A stretch of DNA of 64,000 nt from F22 sp963678855 (GTDB taxonomy: Bacteria; Bacteroidota; Bacteroidia; Bacteroidales; Bacteroidaceae): contig OY787448.1 in the NCBI GenBank assembly GCA_963678855.1, positions 1,674,001 through 1,738,000 of the forward strand, in the 5' to 3' direction. Below the pieces are notes generated by a model. That model made no database searches, was not told the origin of the DNA, and was given only the letters and a program-made list of their open reading frames with translations. Position numbers and translations under genes: made by a program. Positions 35,247 through 44,438 of this stretch are shown here, piece after piece. Within the stretch, counting starts at the first letter, position 1; each line of letters begins with the position of its first letter.

Positions 35247-36863
35247 TTATACATTTTGTTTCCCTTCTTTTATTTGTATCGTTTCACTATGTGCTTTGCC
35301 CCATTTCAGATTCAAAACAAATGGCACATTGGTCTCAATAAATACTTGAGGTCGTTCTTCTAGTTTCTTACGTTTTTGTACCTTAATAGTAATCATACCA
35401 TCTTCGCCAAATGGATATTGGCTGATACCATAACCATCAGTTAGATTGACATCAAGTTCTATTTGTTTTTCTATAGCTATAGAGCGAATGCCAAAAATAT
35501 TTTCAATCAATTCTGAGATAGGAACCAACCCTGTCCACCCAACAAAATCTTTTCGTGCCATAAAGCCAGGTTTAGTCTCCTCAGGAGAATAGTACTCCCA
35601 AAATGTACCTGTTTCTTCAAATACTTGAAATACTTGATCATAGTGGTTTTGAGCGATTTCGTATGCTAGTTTTCGGTATCCTTTTTTGATCAACCCAGAA
35701 ATCACCATATAGTTTGTTGGAGCCCATACTCCGCCTAGCCAATAGCGTCCGTTGGCTTTATATTTTGGATGGTTTGCTGCAAGTGATGCCGCTCTATGTG
35801 GGCGGTTGAAAGTTTCTGGATTGTTCAGTTCTTCAACCATGCGATCTAATCTGTCAGACTTCAGTACATCGGTATGTAGTGCCCAATAGGCATAGATACC
35901 TTTTGTTGTGCTCAAAGAGTTGTCAGCATATTGGTCATATAAGAATCCATCCTGCTCGTTCCACATGTTTTCTCTGATATAGGCAGTCAGTTGTTCTATT
36001 TCATCTTCAAAAGTTTCAATCTCTTGCCATCTTTCTAGATAGAATCCCATCTTCAAAAGTATACGAGCCATAAAGATTTGTTGAAGACAAGCATCTAGCC
36101 AAGCCATGTGTCCATGACTGTAGATAGTATTGTATGATGATGGAACGCGAGGCATGTTGTCCATACCAGTTCCCCAACCACTACTCCAGTAGGTACCGTT
36201 TCGCCATGTACGATTGAGTTTGAGCCAGTTGTAGTATGCGCTCAATACGGGAAAGACCTTATTTAGTCGTTCGCCATCACCGTATTGTTCGTAATAAAGC
36301 CACTCTGCCCAGGGTAAAATGTTAGGACCAGTACTGGTTGGGTCGTATCGTTCGAAACAATCTGCTCCATCAGCTTTGATTTCTCTACAGATGAATCCAT
36401 CTGGATGTTGTTTTGCATAGAAATTATCTAGTGTGTTTTGGAATGGAAAGTAGCGTTTTCCATATCTACAGAACATAGAGATAAATGCATTGTCCCACAT
36501 AAAAATATGTCCATTGTATGCAGGAGTGATATAGCTTTTTACAAAGCCTGATCCCTCTTCAGGGTGTTTAATATTTGAAATACCTATTTGCCAAGCTTTC
36601 CAGTACATTTCTATCTGCTTGTCATGACCATCCCAATAGGGTTGCGGTAGCACTTTTTTCGCATGGTCGAAAGAACCTGGTTCGGTTCGTTCCACTTGGG
36701 CTGTCCGAAATGAATTTTCTGCAACCAGTGCTTGCATCACGTAGGTGTTTTTGTATGGTAGTCGATATTTCGACGATCCAGCTGAAACCGTATTTTGTCC
36801 ATGTGCGACAAGCGTTCCAGCGAATAAACAGATGAGAGTAAAATAATTTTTGATTGTTACCAT
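35247..36863 (-). CDS. GH63-like glycoside hydrolase (clan GH-G)
   Basis: A 538-residue exported (alpha/alpha)6-barrel enzyme with signal peptide MVTIKNYFTLICLFAGTLVAHG. WSSGWGTGMDNMPR holds the aspartate typical of the general acid in GH63, and GTFWEYYSPEE holds the probable base glutamate. Other blocks are FMWDNAFISMF and GRYWLGGVWAPTNYMV. GH63 includes processing alpha-glucosidases and mannosylglycerate hydrolases; GH37 trehalases are related. In a mannoside PUL it could remove a capping alpha-glucose or act on a mannosyl ester of a small molecule. The precise activity is unknown. Confidence 0.8.
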   Translation of the reverse strand: MVTIKNYFTLICLFAGTLVAHGQNTVSAGSSKYRLPYKNTYVMQALVAENSFRTAQVERTEPGSFDHAKKVLPQPYWDGHDKQIEMYWKAWQIGISNIKHPEEGSGFVKSYITPAYNGHIFMWDNAFISMFCRYGKRYFPFQNTLDNFYAKQHPDGFICREIKADGADCFERYDPTSTGPNILPWAEWLYYEQYGDGERLNKVFPVLSAYYNWLKLNRTWRNGTYWSSGWGTGMDNMPRVPSSYNTIYSHGHMAWLDACLQQIFMARILLKMGFYLERWQEIETFEDEIEQLTAYIRENMWNEQDGFLYDQYADNSLSTTKGIYAYWALHTDVLKSDRLDRMVEELNNPETFNRPHRAASLAANHPKYKANGRYWLGGVWAPTNYMVISGLIKKGYRKLAYEIAQNHYDQVFQVFEETGTFWEYYSPEETKPGFMARKDFVGWTGLVPISELIENIFGIRSIAIEKQIELDVNLTDGYGISQYPFGEDGMITIKVQKRKKLEERPQVFIETNVPFVLNLKWGKAHSETIQIKEGKQNV

Positions 36864-36905
36864 GATAAAGAGGGTTGAGAATGTATAGATAGGCTAAAGG
36901 AAGAA

Positions 36906-36955
36906 AACAACATTTCAGGAAAGATACTATTCTGGGTATCTTTCCTGAAGTTGTT
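36906..36955 (-). terminator. Strong hairpin after susCD, likely partial terminator
   Basis: TTCAGGAAAGATAC (36914-36927) pairs perfectly with GTATCTTTCCTGAA (36936-36949), extended past a 2-base bulge by six more pairs. In minus-strand RNA it is followed by a U-rich run. It sits in the largest gap downstream of susD and probably lets susCD be expressed at a higher level than the enzyme genes. Confidence 0.75.
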
Positions 36956-36984
36956 TATAGAGCAATTTCCTGCTTGCTTACACT

Positions 36985-38697
36985 TTATTTAGAAGCGTAT
37001 CCAGGATTTTGCTTTAGTGCACCGTTAGATTTAATCACTTGATTGATTTCGTATGGTAGTACGCTGTAAGTTCCACCTGGTGTGTACTCTTTTGCACCCA
37101 TATTTGTCAACTCAATGACCCCAGTATATGCTTTGCCATTGATGACCATATTTGCTCCATTAGCTGTATCAATTGCAGATTCTGGATTTGAACGATCTAT
37201 GTATTTGATACCATGTTTAGCTGTTTTAATTTTAGCAAGAGCGTCCAGATTCCATGCTTCGTTACCAGCAGCTGCCCAACGTTTCAAGTCCATCAAACGG
37301 TCAGTAAACTCACATGCCAATTCACATCTTCTTTCATGCATCAAATCCATCATGGTTGGTGCTGTATATTGACGTGTTTCTCCAGCACGTGTAGCGATGC
37401 GATTCAAAGGCGCCGCTGCTCGTGCAGGTTGGCTTTGCATGATAAATGCTTCTGCTTTGAAAAGCAATAGCTCTGCAAATCGCATAAGAGGTAAGTTAAG
37501 ATCAGTTGATGGTCTGTCTCCATTACTTGAAATGTGAGGGTTGTTAATTCCCACACCATTACTGTCTAGTGTACCATATGCGAACGGCTCCATGTATTTT
37601 TTGAAATGGAATCCGCATTCGTTGTCGGCTGTAGAATAGAATTTTTTGTTTGTACCAAAGTAGGTGAATTCATCTCCATATGCCATAATCGTAGCACTGC
37701 GTCTAGCATCATTATCATCGTATTCTGCCCACAATTCTAGAGTTGGTTTGAAGTTACCCCAACCGTTAAAGGCACCCCAGCCTTTGTTGTCTAGTACTAT
37801 TCCTGGGAATATGCTCCCAGCATAATTGTGACCCGAAGAGTTGACAGACCATATGTATTCTTTACTCCAGTTATTTTCGATAGTGAACACATCTGCAAAG
37901 TTATTCAACAAATCACGACCACCTTCAGTTTCAACCTTGTCTACAATACTTGGGATTTCACTCCATTTGCTTGTGTCATGTTGTGCCCAATAAGCGTAGG
38001 CTTTGACCATATAACCGTAGGCTGCATCCTTGGAAGGTCTACCATAGTTTTCACCACTGTATTCTGCGAACCAAGGTAAATTGGCAGCTGCCAATTCTAA
38101 ATCTTCAACGATAGCTTGGTAGTTTTCCATCACAGTCGCTTTTTGAGCAGGAATTTGCGAAAGTTGGCTATTAAGATCAGTATAATCTTCGTATCGTGCA
38201 AATGGTACACCATTGTCTGCACGACCATACCTGTATGCAACCATGAAGTGAGAGAATGCCCGCATGAAATAGGCTTCTCCAAGAGTTCTTTTCACGATAT
38301 CTGTGCGGTTATTTTCATCAATTTGCAGAGCATGGTAGATGATATTGTTGGCAACAGCCATTGTAGTGTACATCTCATTATAAATTCTCTTGATGCTTCC
38401 CTCGGTAGATCCATCCATGTTCAAGTTTGCAAGGTTCATTTGAGATGATCCTCTTGTGCGAGAGAAAAATATATCATCACTCGCACCTTGTTCCCAGAAC
38501 AGGTTTCGTCCCCAAGTTTCTTCAAGTCCAAGACTTACGTACAAGCCAGCGGCCGCATCTTCATAATCTTGATCTGTTTTCCAGAAATTTTCTTCTGTAG
38601 CTGTCCCTTCATTGACAGTATCTAGCCAGCTTCCTGTACAGGATGAAAAGAGTAAGCTAGCAATGGCTACAAGGCATATTTTATTGTTAATCTTCAT
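36985..38697 (-). CDS. RagB/SusD family outer-membrane glycan-binding lipoprotein
   Basis: A 570-residue SusD homologue, lipid-anchored (signal ending LLFSSC) on the outer surface, where it closes over the SusC transporter to capture glycans. It has the N-terminal SusD domain starting WLDTVNEGTATEENFWKTDQDYEDAAAGLYVSL, the helical TPR-like stretch (GEAYFMRAFSHFMVAYRYG), and the C-terminal domain with MRFAELLLFKAEAFIMQ and MHERRCELACEFTDRLMDLKRW. It directly follows susC by 13 bases. Confidence 0.95.
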   Translation of the reverse strand: MKINNKICLVAIASLLFSSCTGSWLDTVNEGTATEENFWKTDQDYEDAAAGLYVSLGLEETWGRNLFWEQGASDDIFFSRTRGSSQMNLANLNMDGSTEGSIKRIYNEMYTTMAVANNIIYHALQIDENNRTDIVKRTLGEAYFMRAFSHFMVAYRYGRADNGVPFARYEDYTDLNSQLSQIPAQKATVMENYQAIVEDLELAAANLPWFAEYSGENYGRPSKDAAYGYMVKAYAYWAQHDTSKWSEIPSIVDKVETEGGRDLLNNFADVFTIENNWSKEYIWSVNSSGHNYAGSIFPGIVLDNKGWGAFNGWGNFKPTLELWAEYDDNDARRSATIMAYGDEFTYFGTNKKFYSTADNECGFHFKKYMEPFAYGTLDSNGVGINNPHISSNGDRPSTDLNLPLMRFAELLLFKAEAFIMQSQPARAAAPLNRIATRAGETRQYTAPTMMDLMHERRCELACEFTDRLMDLKRWAAAGNEAWNLDALAKIKTAKHGIKYIDRSNPESAIDTANGANMVINGKAYTGVIELTNMGAKEYTPGGTYSVLPYEINQVIKSNGALKQNPGYASK

Positions 38698-38710
38698 GAC
38701 GTTCAGTATT

Positions 38711-41700
38711 TTAGAAATTTAATTTGACTGCTACTGAGTATGTTCTTGAAACTGGATATTGACCAGCATCCAAACCAACTCCACCAACTTCAGGATCTAT
38801 ACCAGAATAATCAGTAAATGTAGCTACGTTGTCACAGCTAAGTGTGATATCGCAAGAGCTATTTCTGTCCTTGAAATATGACATTTTTCTCAAGTAATCA
38901 GTAACGTCGTATGTCAAAGAAATGTTTTTAATTCGTAGGAAATCACCACTTTCAAGGTAGTAGTCAGACTCTGTTTCAAAGTTGTTGTTTGGATCTGACA
39001 GCGTGATACGTGGTACCTCTGAATTAGGTCCGTTCAAGGCTTTTAGGATATCTCTTGATCGGTTGAAACTACTAAGTGATTCGTTGAGTGTAGAGTATTT
39101 ATATGCGTTGAATATTTCTACGCCACTCACACCTTGAAGCATCATTGAGAATGAAAGTTTCTTCCATGTGAATCCTGCATTTAAAGTGTAAGTAAGTTCT
39201 GGCATCGAGTTGCCCATATATACCTTATCACCACTACCGATAGAACCATTTCCATCTTTATCGACAAACTTCAAGTCACCAGCTTTAGCATTAGGCTGAA
39301 TCATTTGACCATTGCTATTTACATATGATTGAGCTTCTGCATCTGTTTGGAATACGCCATCAGTTTCAATCAAATAGAAAGAATAAAGAGGTGAACCTTC
39401 TTTCGTACGATATGGTTCTAGGTTTTTGTATGTGTCACCAGATGTCCATACGGGTTTATTGCCATTGGCATCTGCGCGACCTATATCTGTGACTCTATTA
39501 CGAAGAGTAGAGAAGTTACCACCCACATAATAAGAGAAGTTCTTATTTACTCTATCTTGCCAGTTGGCCGATACTTCAATACCTCGGTTGTTAATCACAC
39601 CATCATTGACAAGCATCGGTTCGATACCAATAGTAGATGGCCAGTTTGTATCTTGACTTTTGATAAGTCCTTTTGTATCCTTATTGAAGTAATCAAACGA
39701 TAAGTTCAAACGTTCGTTAAGAAGCAATAGGTCAAGACCTAAGTCGAATTGTTCTGATGTTTCCCAAGTCAAACGAGGGTTGTAAGCAGTTGCCAAGTAG
39801 GTACCAAAAGCAATTGGAGTTGTTGCACCGACTTGTCCACCAACATCTGAACTAATCATACGGCTAGACAATGTAGGCAATCCATATCCGTAGTTGATAG
39901 ACCCCAAGTTACCAATCTTACCCCAACTAGCACGTAGCTTGATTAGGTTGATTTTATCAGATTTAGGCATCCATGGTTCAGAAGTGATTTTCCAAGCACC
40001 TGTTACTGATGGGAAATCACCATAGTTCTTATCTTTTGGAAGTCTACCTGCATAATCTCGACGCATAGATGCTGTGAAGAAATAGCGGTTTGCATAGCTG
40101 TATGATAGACGTCCTACCATCGAGAAGTTTCTGTCTTTGTAGTAAGCATCTTCTGGAGTGATTACTTGACCAGCTTGACTGAAGTACATACGTGATGCCT
40201 CTTCACTAGAGAAGTCCTGTGCACTTGCATTGAATTGTCTGTACTGATATTCATTTGAAGTTGTAGATGCCATCAAATTGAAGTCATGATTTCCAAAACG
40301 ACGTTTATAAGTCGCAGTGTTTTCCCAACTCCATTCTGGTTCACGATAGCTTTCATAATACAATCTATTTCTATCTGATGGTTTACCCGCTTCGAGACGG
40401 CGTGTATAGAAGCTACGCTCATTATAATTATTTTGCTTGTATGTAAAGCGCGATGTGAAGTTAAAGCCTTTGAATGGTTCAATGATATCCAAGAACGTCG
40501 ATGAAGTGAATGTTGACAAGTGATTATTGTTATATTCATCTTTCAAAGTTCTCATTGGATTGATAGCATCTCCATGGATGTTGGCATAATTCTCACCATA
40601 CTGGTCAATATAAGCAGCATTTGATGGAACTGTTCCACTATATGACCCATCTTTTTCGTATGGGAAGACGTTGCGAGGCATCATTAGTGCCGATAAGATA
40701 GCTCCAGACTCCGCACTAGTTGTGTTGGCGTCTCTTACCTTTTGATCTCTCCAACTCAAATCTTCACGGATACGAACATGTTTAGATATATTCCACTTAG
40801 AATTCAATCGAGCAATAATCTTTCGGTTGTATGTATTCACCAAAGTACCTTGTTGATCATTGTATTCCAAAGATAGTCGGTTTGAGATTTCTTCATTTCC
40901 ACCTGAAATGGCAATATTATGACGATGCATGACAGCTGTTCTGAAGATCGCATCCATCCAGTTGGTGTTTGTTTTTCCGTATACAGGGTCTTCACTGATG
41001 CGATTCCAACCAATAGGTAGGTCTTGTCCAGCATCTGCATAAGCAGCTTCACGAACTCGACGTTGTTCATCCCAAGTAAGCGATTGAGGAAGGTTTGTCG
41101 CTTTTGAAATACCCACAACACCATTGTATTCGATTCTAGTTTTACCACTTTCTGCTTGCTTAGTCGTTACCAAGATAACCCCTGCAGATCCTGCATAGGC
41201 ACCATATATGGCCGCCGATGCCGCATCTTTAAGCACCGTGATTGATTCTACATCACTAACATTGAATGATGCACCTGGTACGCCATCTACTACGTACAAT
41301 GGTGCCTCACCGTTTGGAGAGCCCATACCACGGATTGTAATTGTAGGTTCTGATCCAGGGTGTCCACCATTTGAGACAACTGTTACACCAGGCACCTGTC
41401 CTTGTAGCATTTGACCTACATTAGATACAGGTCTTTTCTGCAATTTGTCCATGTCGCCTACAGTGGCAACGGCAGCAGACAAATCACCTTTTTTCATCTG
41501 TCCATATCCTACAACAACTACTTCGTTGAGCACATGGTTGTCTTCCTCTAAAACTACATTGAATGAAGTCTTATTTCCTACTGTTATTTTCTTAGGTTTA
41601 TACCCCATGTATGAGATTTCAATTTCTGCATTAGTAGGTACAGCTAATACAAATTTCCCATCTAAATTTGTGATTGTACCTGATTCACTTTTGCCTACAA

Positions 41701-41899
41701 TTTGAATTGTTGCACCAATGATTGGCAGACCACTTTCATCAACAACAACACCCGATATGGTGTGTTTGTCTTGTTGTATAGCATTGACGGTTGTCTTTGC
41801 TGGAGGATTTTCTGCTTTAGCCATGGCGAATTGAGGGGATATCAAAGAATATCCTAATGCCATAGCAGTTACACTGAGTAGTTTTAGTTTGGTACTCAT
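38711..41899 (-). CDS. SusC/RagA family TonB-dependent outer-membrane transporter
   Basis: A 1062-residue outer-membrane importer. A signal peptide is followed by the carboxypeptidase-regulatory-like domain (HTISGVVVDESGLPIIGATIQIVG, about residues 46-120), the SusC TonB box and linker (LNEVVVVGYGQMKKGDLSAAV), the plug (VVDGVPG, ITVLKDAASAAIYGAYA), and a 22-strand barrel ending VAVKLNF. It lacks an N-terminal STN domain, so it does not signal to an anti-sigma factor. With SusD it should import the oligosaccharide released or found outside. Confidence 0.96.
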   Translation of the reverse strand: MSTKLKLLSVTAMALGYSLISPQFAMAKAENPPAKTTVNAIQQDKHTISGVVVDESGLPIIGATIQIVGKSESGTITNLDGKFVLAVPTNAEIEISYMGYKPKKITVGNKTSFNVVLEEDNHVLNEVVVVGYGQMKKGDLSAAVATVGDMDKLQKRPVSNVGQMLQGQVPGVTVVSNGGHPGSEPTITIRGMGSPNGEAPLYVVDGVPGASFNVSDVESITVLKDAASAAIYGAYAGSAGVILVTTKQAESGKTRIEYNGVVGISKATNLPQSLTWDEQRRVREAAYADAGQDLPIGWNRISEDPVYGKTNTNWMDAIFRTAVMHRHNIAISGGNEEISNRLSLEYNDQQGTLVNTYNRKIIARLNSKWNISKHVRIREDLSWRDQKVRDANTTSAESGAILSALMMPRNVFPYEKDGSYSGTVPSNAAYIDQYGENYANIHGDAINPMRTLKDEYNNNHLSTFTSSTFLDIIEPFKGFNFTSRFTYKQNNYNERSFYTRRLEAGKPSDRNRLYYESYREPEWSWENTATYKRRFGNHDFNLMASTTSNEYQYRQFNASAQDFSSEEASRMYFSQAGQVITPEDAYYKDRNFSMVGRLSYSYANRYFFTASMRRDYAGRLPKDKNYGDFPSVTGAWKITSEPWMPKSDKINLIKLRASWGKIGNLGSINYGYGLPTLSSRMISSDVGGQVGATTPIAFGTYLATAYNPRLTWETSEQFDLGLDLLLLNERLNLSFDYFNKDTKGLIKSQDTNWPSTIGIEPMLVNDGVINNRGIEVSANWQDRVNKNFSYYVGGNFSTLRNRVTDIGRADANGNKPVWTSGDTYKNLEPYRTKEGSPLYSFYLIETDGVFQTDAEAQSYVNSNGQMIQPNAKAGDLKFVDKDGNGSIGSGDKVYMGNSMPELTYTLNAGFTWKKLSFSMMLQGVSGVEIFNAYKYSTLNESLSSFNRSRDILKALNGPNSEVPRITLSDPNNNFETESDYYLESGDFLRIKNISLTYDVTDYLRKMSYFKDRNSSCDITLSCDNVATFTDYSGIDPEVGGVGLDAGQYPVSRTYSVAVKLNF

Positions 41900-41975
41900 A
41901 GTTTAATAGTATTAAAAATCTGGTTAATAATAAATTGCTTTGGTTAGTCTCTCTACATAGGAAAATGATAGGGCA

Positions 41976-43922
41976 TTATTTTCTCAATTGGCCCATACAT
42001 TTTAAAATTTTATCATATACTTCTGTGTTTTGGTACACGCCAGTGAATTTCTGTGAGCCTGGGCCATATGCATAGATAGGCACCATTATAGGCGTGTGAT
42101 CATGAGTCATGTATGACCCCACTACCTCGTGTTTTTCAGTATTGCCATCCACTATGTTAAGTCCGCCAGTTTCATGATCTGCTGTGACAATAATCAGTGT
42201 CTCGCCATCTTCATCTGCAAATTTCATAGCAGCAGCTACTGCAGCGTCGAAATTAAGGTTTTCCAAGATGGAAGCTGGCAGTGAATTAGCGTGGCCAGCC
42301 CAGTCTATTTTACCACCTTCAATCATTAAAAAGAAACCCGATTGGTTTTCGCTGTTTAGCTTATTGATTGATTTTATTGTGACTTCTTTTAATAAGTCGA
42401 TTGTTTTGGCAGTAGTTCCTTCTTCAAACTCTTGTGTGATGCAAATTGTTTTCTTTGGTGTTTTATCGATAGCACCAATATCTGTTGTGATGAGATATTG
42501 TTCTTTCAATCTAGACATAAGATTAAGTCCATCATTGCGTTTCGTCAAGGCTTTCATCCCCGTGCCACAAAGTAAATCAAGTGCACCATGAGTCAACCAA
42601 CTAGTGATTTCATCTGCGTTGTCTCGCTCTGTACTGTGTCCATAAAAGGCAGCTGGTGTAGCGTCGGCAATATCACTAGTTGTCACAACACCGCATTTAA
42701 TACCACTCTGATGCAATACTTCACAGATTGTTCGATTGACTGTTCCATTAGGATTTGTACTAATATATCGATTGTTTGTTTTGACTCCAGTAGCTAGTGC
42801 GCTTCCACCTGCAGCCGAATCTGTAGTATAATAGTCTTTTGCAAATGTTTTTATAAACCCAATGTTCTTCATTTGAAAAACATTCAAGTCTCCATTGACT
42901 GTATATGCAGCACATGACTGAGCTAGCCCCATACCGTCACCAATCAATACAATCACATTCTTTGCTTTTTTTGTTACACCGTCTGATTTATAAGTTGGAT
43001 GGTATACCTCTATTCCTTTTGATAGGAATTGTTTGTTTTGATTGAATCCTTTGAAGTCAGCTGTTTGCTTGTCCAACCTAGTAGCTCTAGCTATTGAGTC
43101 AGTAGAATTATTTTTGAGGGCTAATGAGTATATTTTACGCTCTCTATGCTCAAAAAACGCAGCGCATTTTGTTGGCTCATCAGTACCAATGATATCAACT
43201 CCAATATTGTGTAAAGTATTCCAAGCGGTCACCCCATCAGGTGTACTCCAAAATCGAATGGGCTTATTTAGTTTATGTGCTGCATTGATCTTTTCTACGA
43301 TCTTTTTCAGCTCAGGTTCCTTGATACCTCCCTTTCCATTCCAAGAGGTGTATTTTGCTAAGTCATCGCTAAAGAAAGCAATTCTTTTTAGCTCTGGTTG
43401 TGTGTATTTGACTTCTAGATTTCCATCAAAAGAGATGAAATCAGGATACTTCGAGAACGTGTCAGGAGATGGTGTGTTTCCTGAGATGACTACTTTTACC
43501 GCAAAAGGATTTACATTACAATCGAATACATCAGTGTGCTCTTTAAGCACCTTGACTAAACTGTTTAGCGTTGGAGCACAGCTAGTTTTGATATCAACTA
43601 GCAACTGCATCTTGTCCTTTTGGTTTCTCCAAGGATGGTTTTTGTTTAGTTGGAATGCTTTGAGGATAGGACGCAAATAAAGCTCTTCAAATGTAAAATT
43701 GGCGTTGATGCTATTAGGAGTGTGAGCAACTAATAATTGGTTGTCTTTTCCTAAAAAAATATCAGCTTCTATAGAATATATATGGCTTGAATAAGCTTCG
43801 TAGAATGGCACTTCTTGCAGGTAATCATTGTGAGAATGAATTAGAATAGGCTGCTGTGCATAGTTCGTCAGACTGGATGTCCAAATTGCTATAACTAATA
43901 TAACAAGTCTAATTGCTTTCAT
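41976..43922 (-). CDS. Bifunctional GDPD/PI-PLC-like phosphodiesterase - alkaline phosphatase fusion
   Basis: A 648-residue exported fusion protein, the first gene of the PUL. After a signal peptide (residues 1-22) comes a GDPD/PI-PLC-like TIM barrel (about 25-260) with HSHNDY (His29/His31), IEAD (Glu52, Asp54) and VAH (His67), the metal and catalytic pattern of the superfamily. A complete alkaline phosphatase follows (about 320-645): LIGDGMG (Asp329), YTTDSAAGG (Asp368, nucleophile Ser369), KIDWAGHAN (Asp540, His544) and ADHETGG (Asp582, His583). It could cut a phosphodiester and then remove the exposed phosphate. Both active sites look intact. Confidence 0.88.
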   Translation of the reverse strand: MKAIRLVILVIAIWTSSLTNYAQQPILIHSHNDYLQEVPFYEAYSSHIYSIEADIFLGKDNQLLVAHTPNSINANFTFEELYLRPILKAFQLNKNHPWRNQKDKMQLLVDIKTSCAPTLNSLVKVLKEHTDVFDCNVNPFAVKVVISGNTPSPDTFSKYPDFISFDGNLEVKYTQPELKRIAFFSDDLAKYTSWNGKGGIKEPELKKIVEKINAAHKLNKPIRFWSTPDGVTAWNTLHNIGVDIIGTDEPTKCAAFFEHRERKIYSLALKNNSTDSIARATRLDKQTADFKGFNQNKQFLSKGIEVYHPTYKSDGVTKKAKNVIVLIGDGMGLAQSCAAYTVNGDLNVFQMKNIGFIKTFAKDYYTTDSAAGGSALATGVKTNNRYISTNPNGTVNRTICEVLHQSGIKCGVVTTSDIADATPAAFYGHSTERDNADEITSWLTHGALDLLCGTGMKALTKRNDGLNLMSRLKEQYLITTDIGAIDKTPKKTICITQEFEEGTTAKTIDLLKEVTIKSINKLNSENQSGFFLMIEGGKIDWAGHANSLPASILENLNFDAAVAAAMKFADEDGETLIIVTADHETGGLNIVDGNTEKHEVVGSYMTHDHTPIMVPIYAYGPGSQKFTGVYQNTEVYDKILKCMGQLRK

Positions 43923-43986
43923 GCTATCTTTAATTTAAGGGTTATCAGAAATGAAATAATGCTCTCTATTTCATATCAATACATCG

Positions 43987-43994
43987 CAAATATA
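43987..43994 (-). promoter_or_regulatory. -7 element of the PUL operon
   Basis: Minus-strand TATATTTG, 64 bases before the ATG of the phosphodiesterase-phosphatase gene. It is the only promoter match I found upstream of the twelve-gene run. No regulator operator could be identified. Confidence 0.55.
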
Positions 43995-44211
43995 ATGCTC
44001 TTATTTCACCAAGAGGCCGTATAATGCGTATAAGCATCGTCAGATTGCGCAAATATGCTTAACAACATATTTATTGTCCATAATAGGAAAGATAATATAC
44101 GATTCGTTCATCCACAATAGCCATTTTCTCTGGATTTGCGCAGGTGATTACTCCAACGTACAATCACCTGCATATGCGATTTTTAAGTTCCCGGCTGCTT
44201 AATTCATCTTT

Positions 44212-44249
44212 AAAAGGGGAGCTATCTATGCAGATAACTCCCCTTTTTC
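44212..44249. terminator. Long hairpin with T tract, orientation unclear
   Basis: AAAAGGGGAG (44212-44221) pairs with CTCCCCTTTT (44238-44247), enclosing a TATCT/AGATA inner stem and a 4-base loop. In the plus direction it ends in TTTTT. No plus-strand gene precedes it, so it may end a small RNA or be read from the minus strand. Confidence 0.5.
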
Positions 44250-44438
44250 TAACAAAATCATCAAAATTACGGTATACGTTATTATACTATTCTTTTGATC
44301 ACGACAAAATCGTCGCATGGGAGGTAATCAGCCACCCACAATACTTTAGACTATTTTCTTATTCAATGGTTTAATCAAACTAGCTTACTTTTCTTTTCAA
44401 GCTAGTATTATTTTTCTTGTACTGCCATTATATGGCCA

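Noticed and set aside
43042..43680. Long plus-strand open frame (212 codons) opposite the phosphodiesterase-phosphatase gene
   Set aside because: Shadow of a well-supported gene with both active sites intact; no start signal or family match.
44144..44374. 76-codon plus-strand open frame downstream of a hairpin
   Set aside because: It overlaps two strong hairpins and has no promoter, no domain-like composition and no family I recognise.
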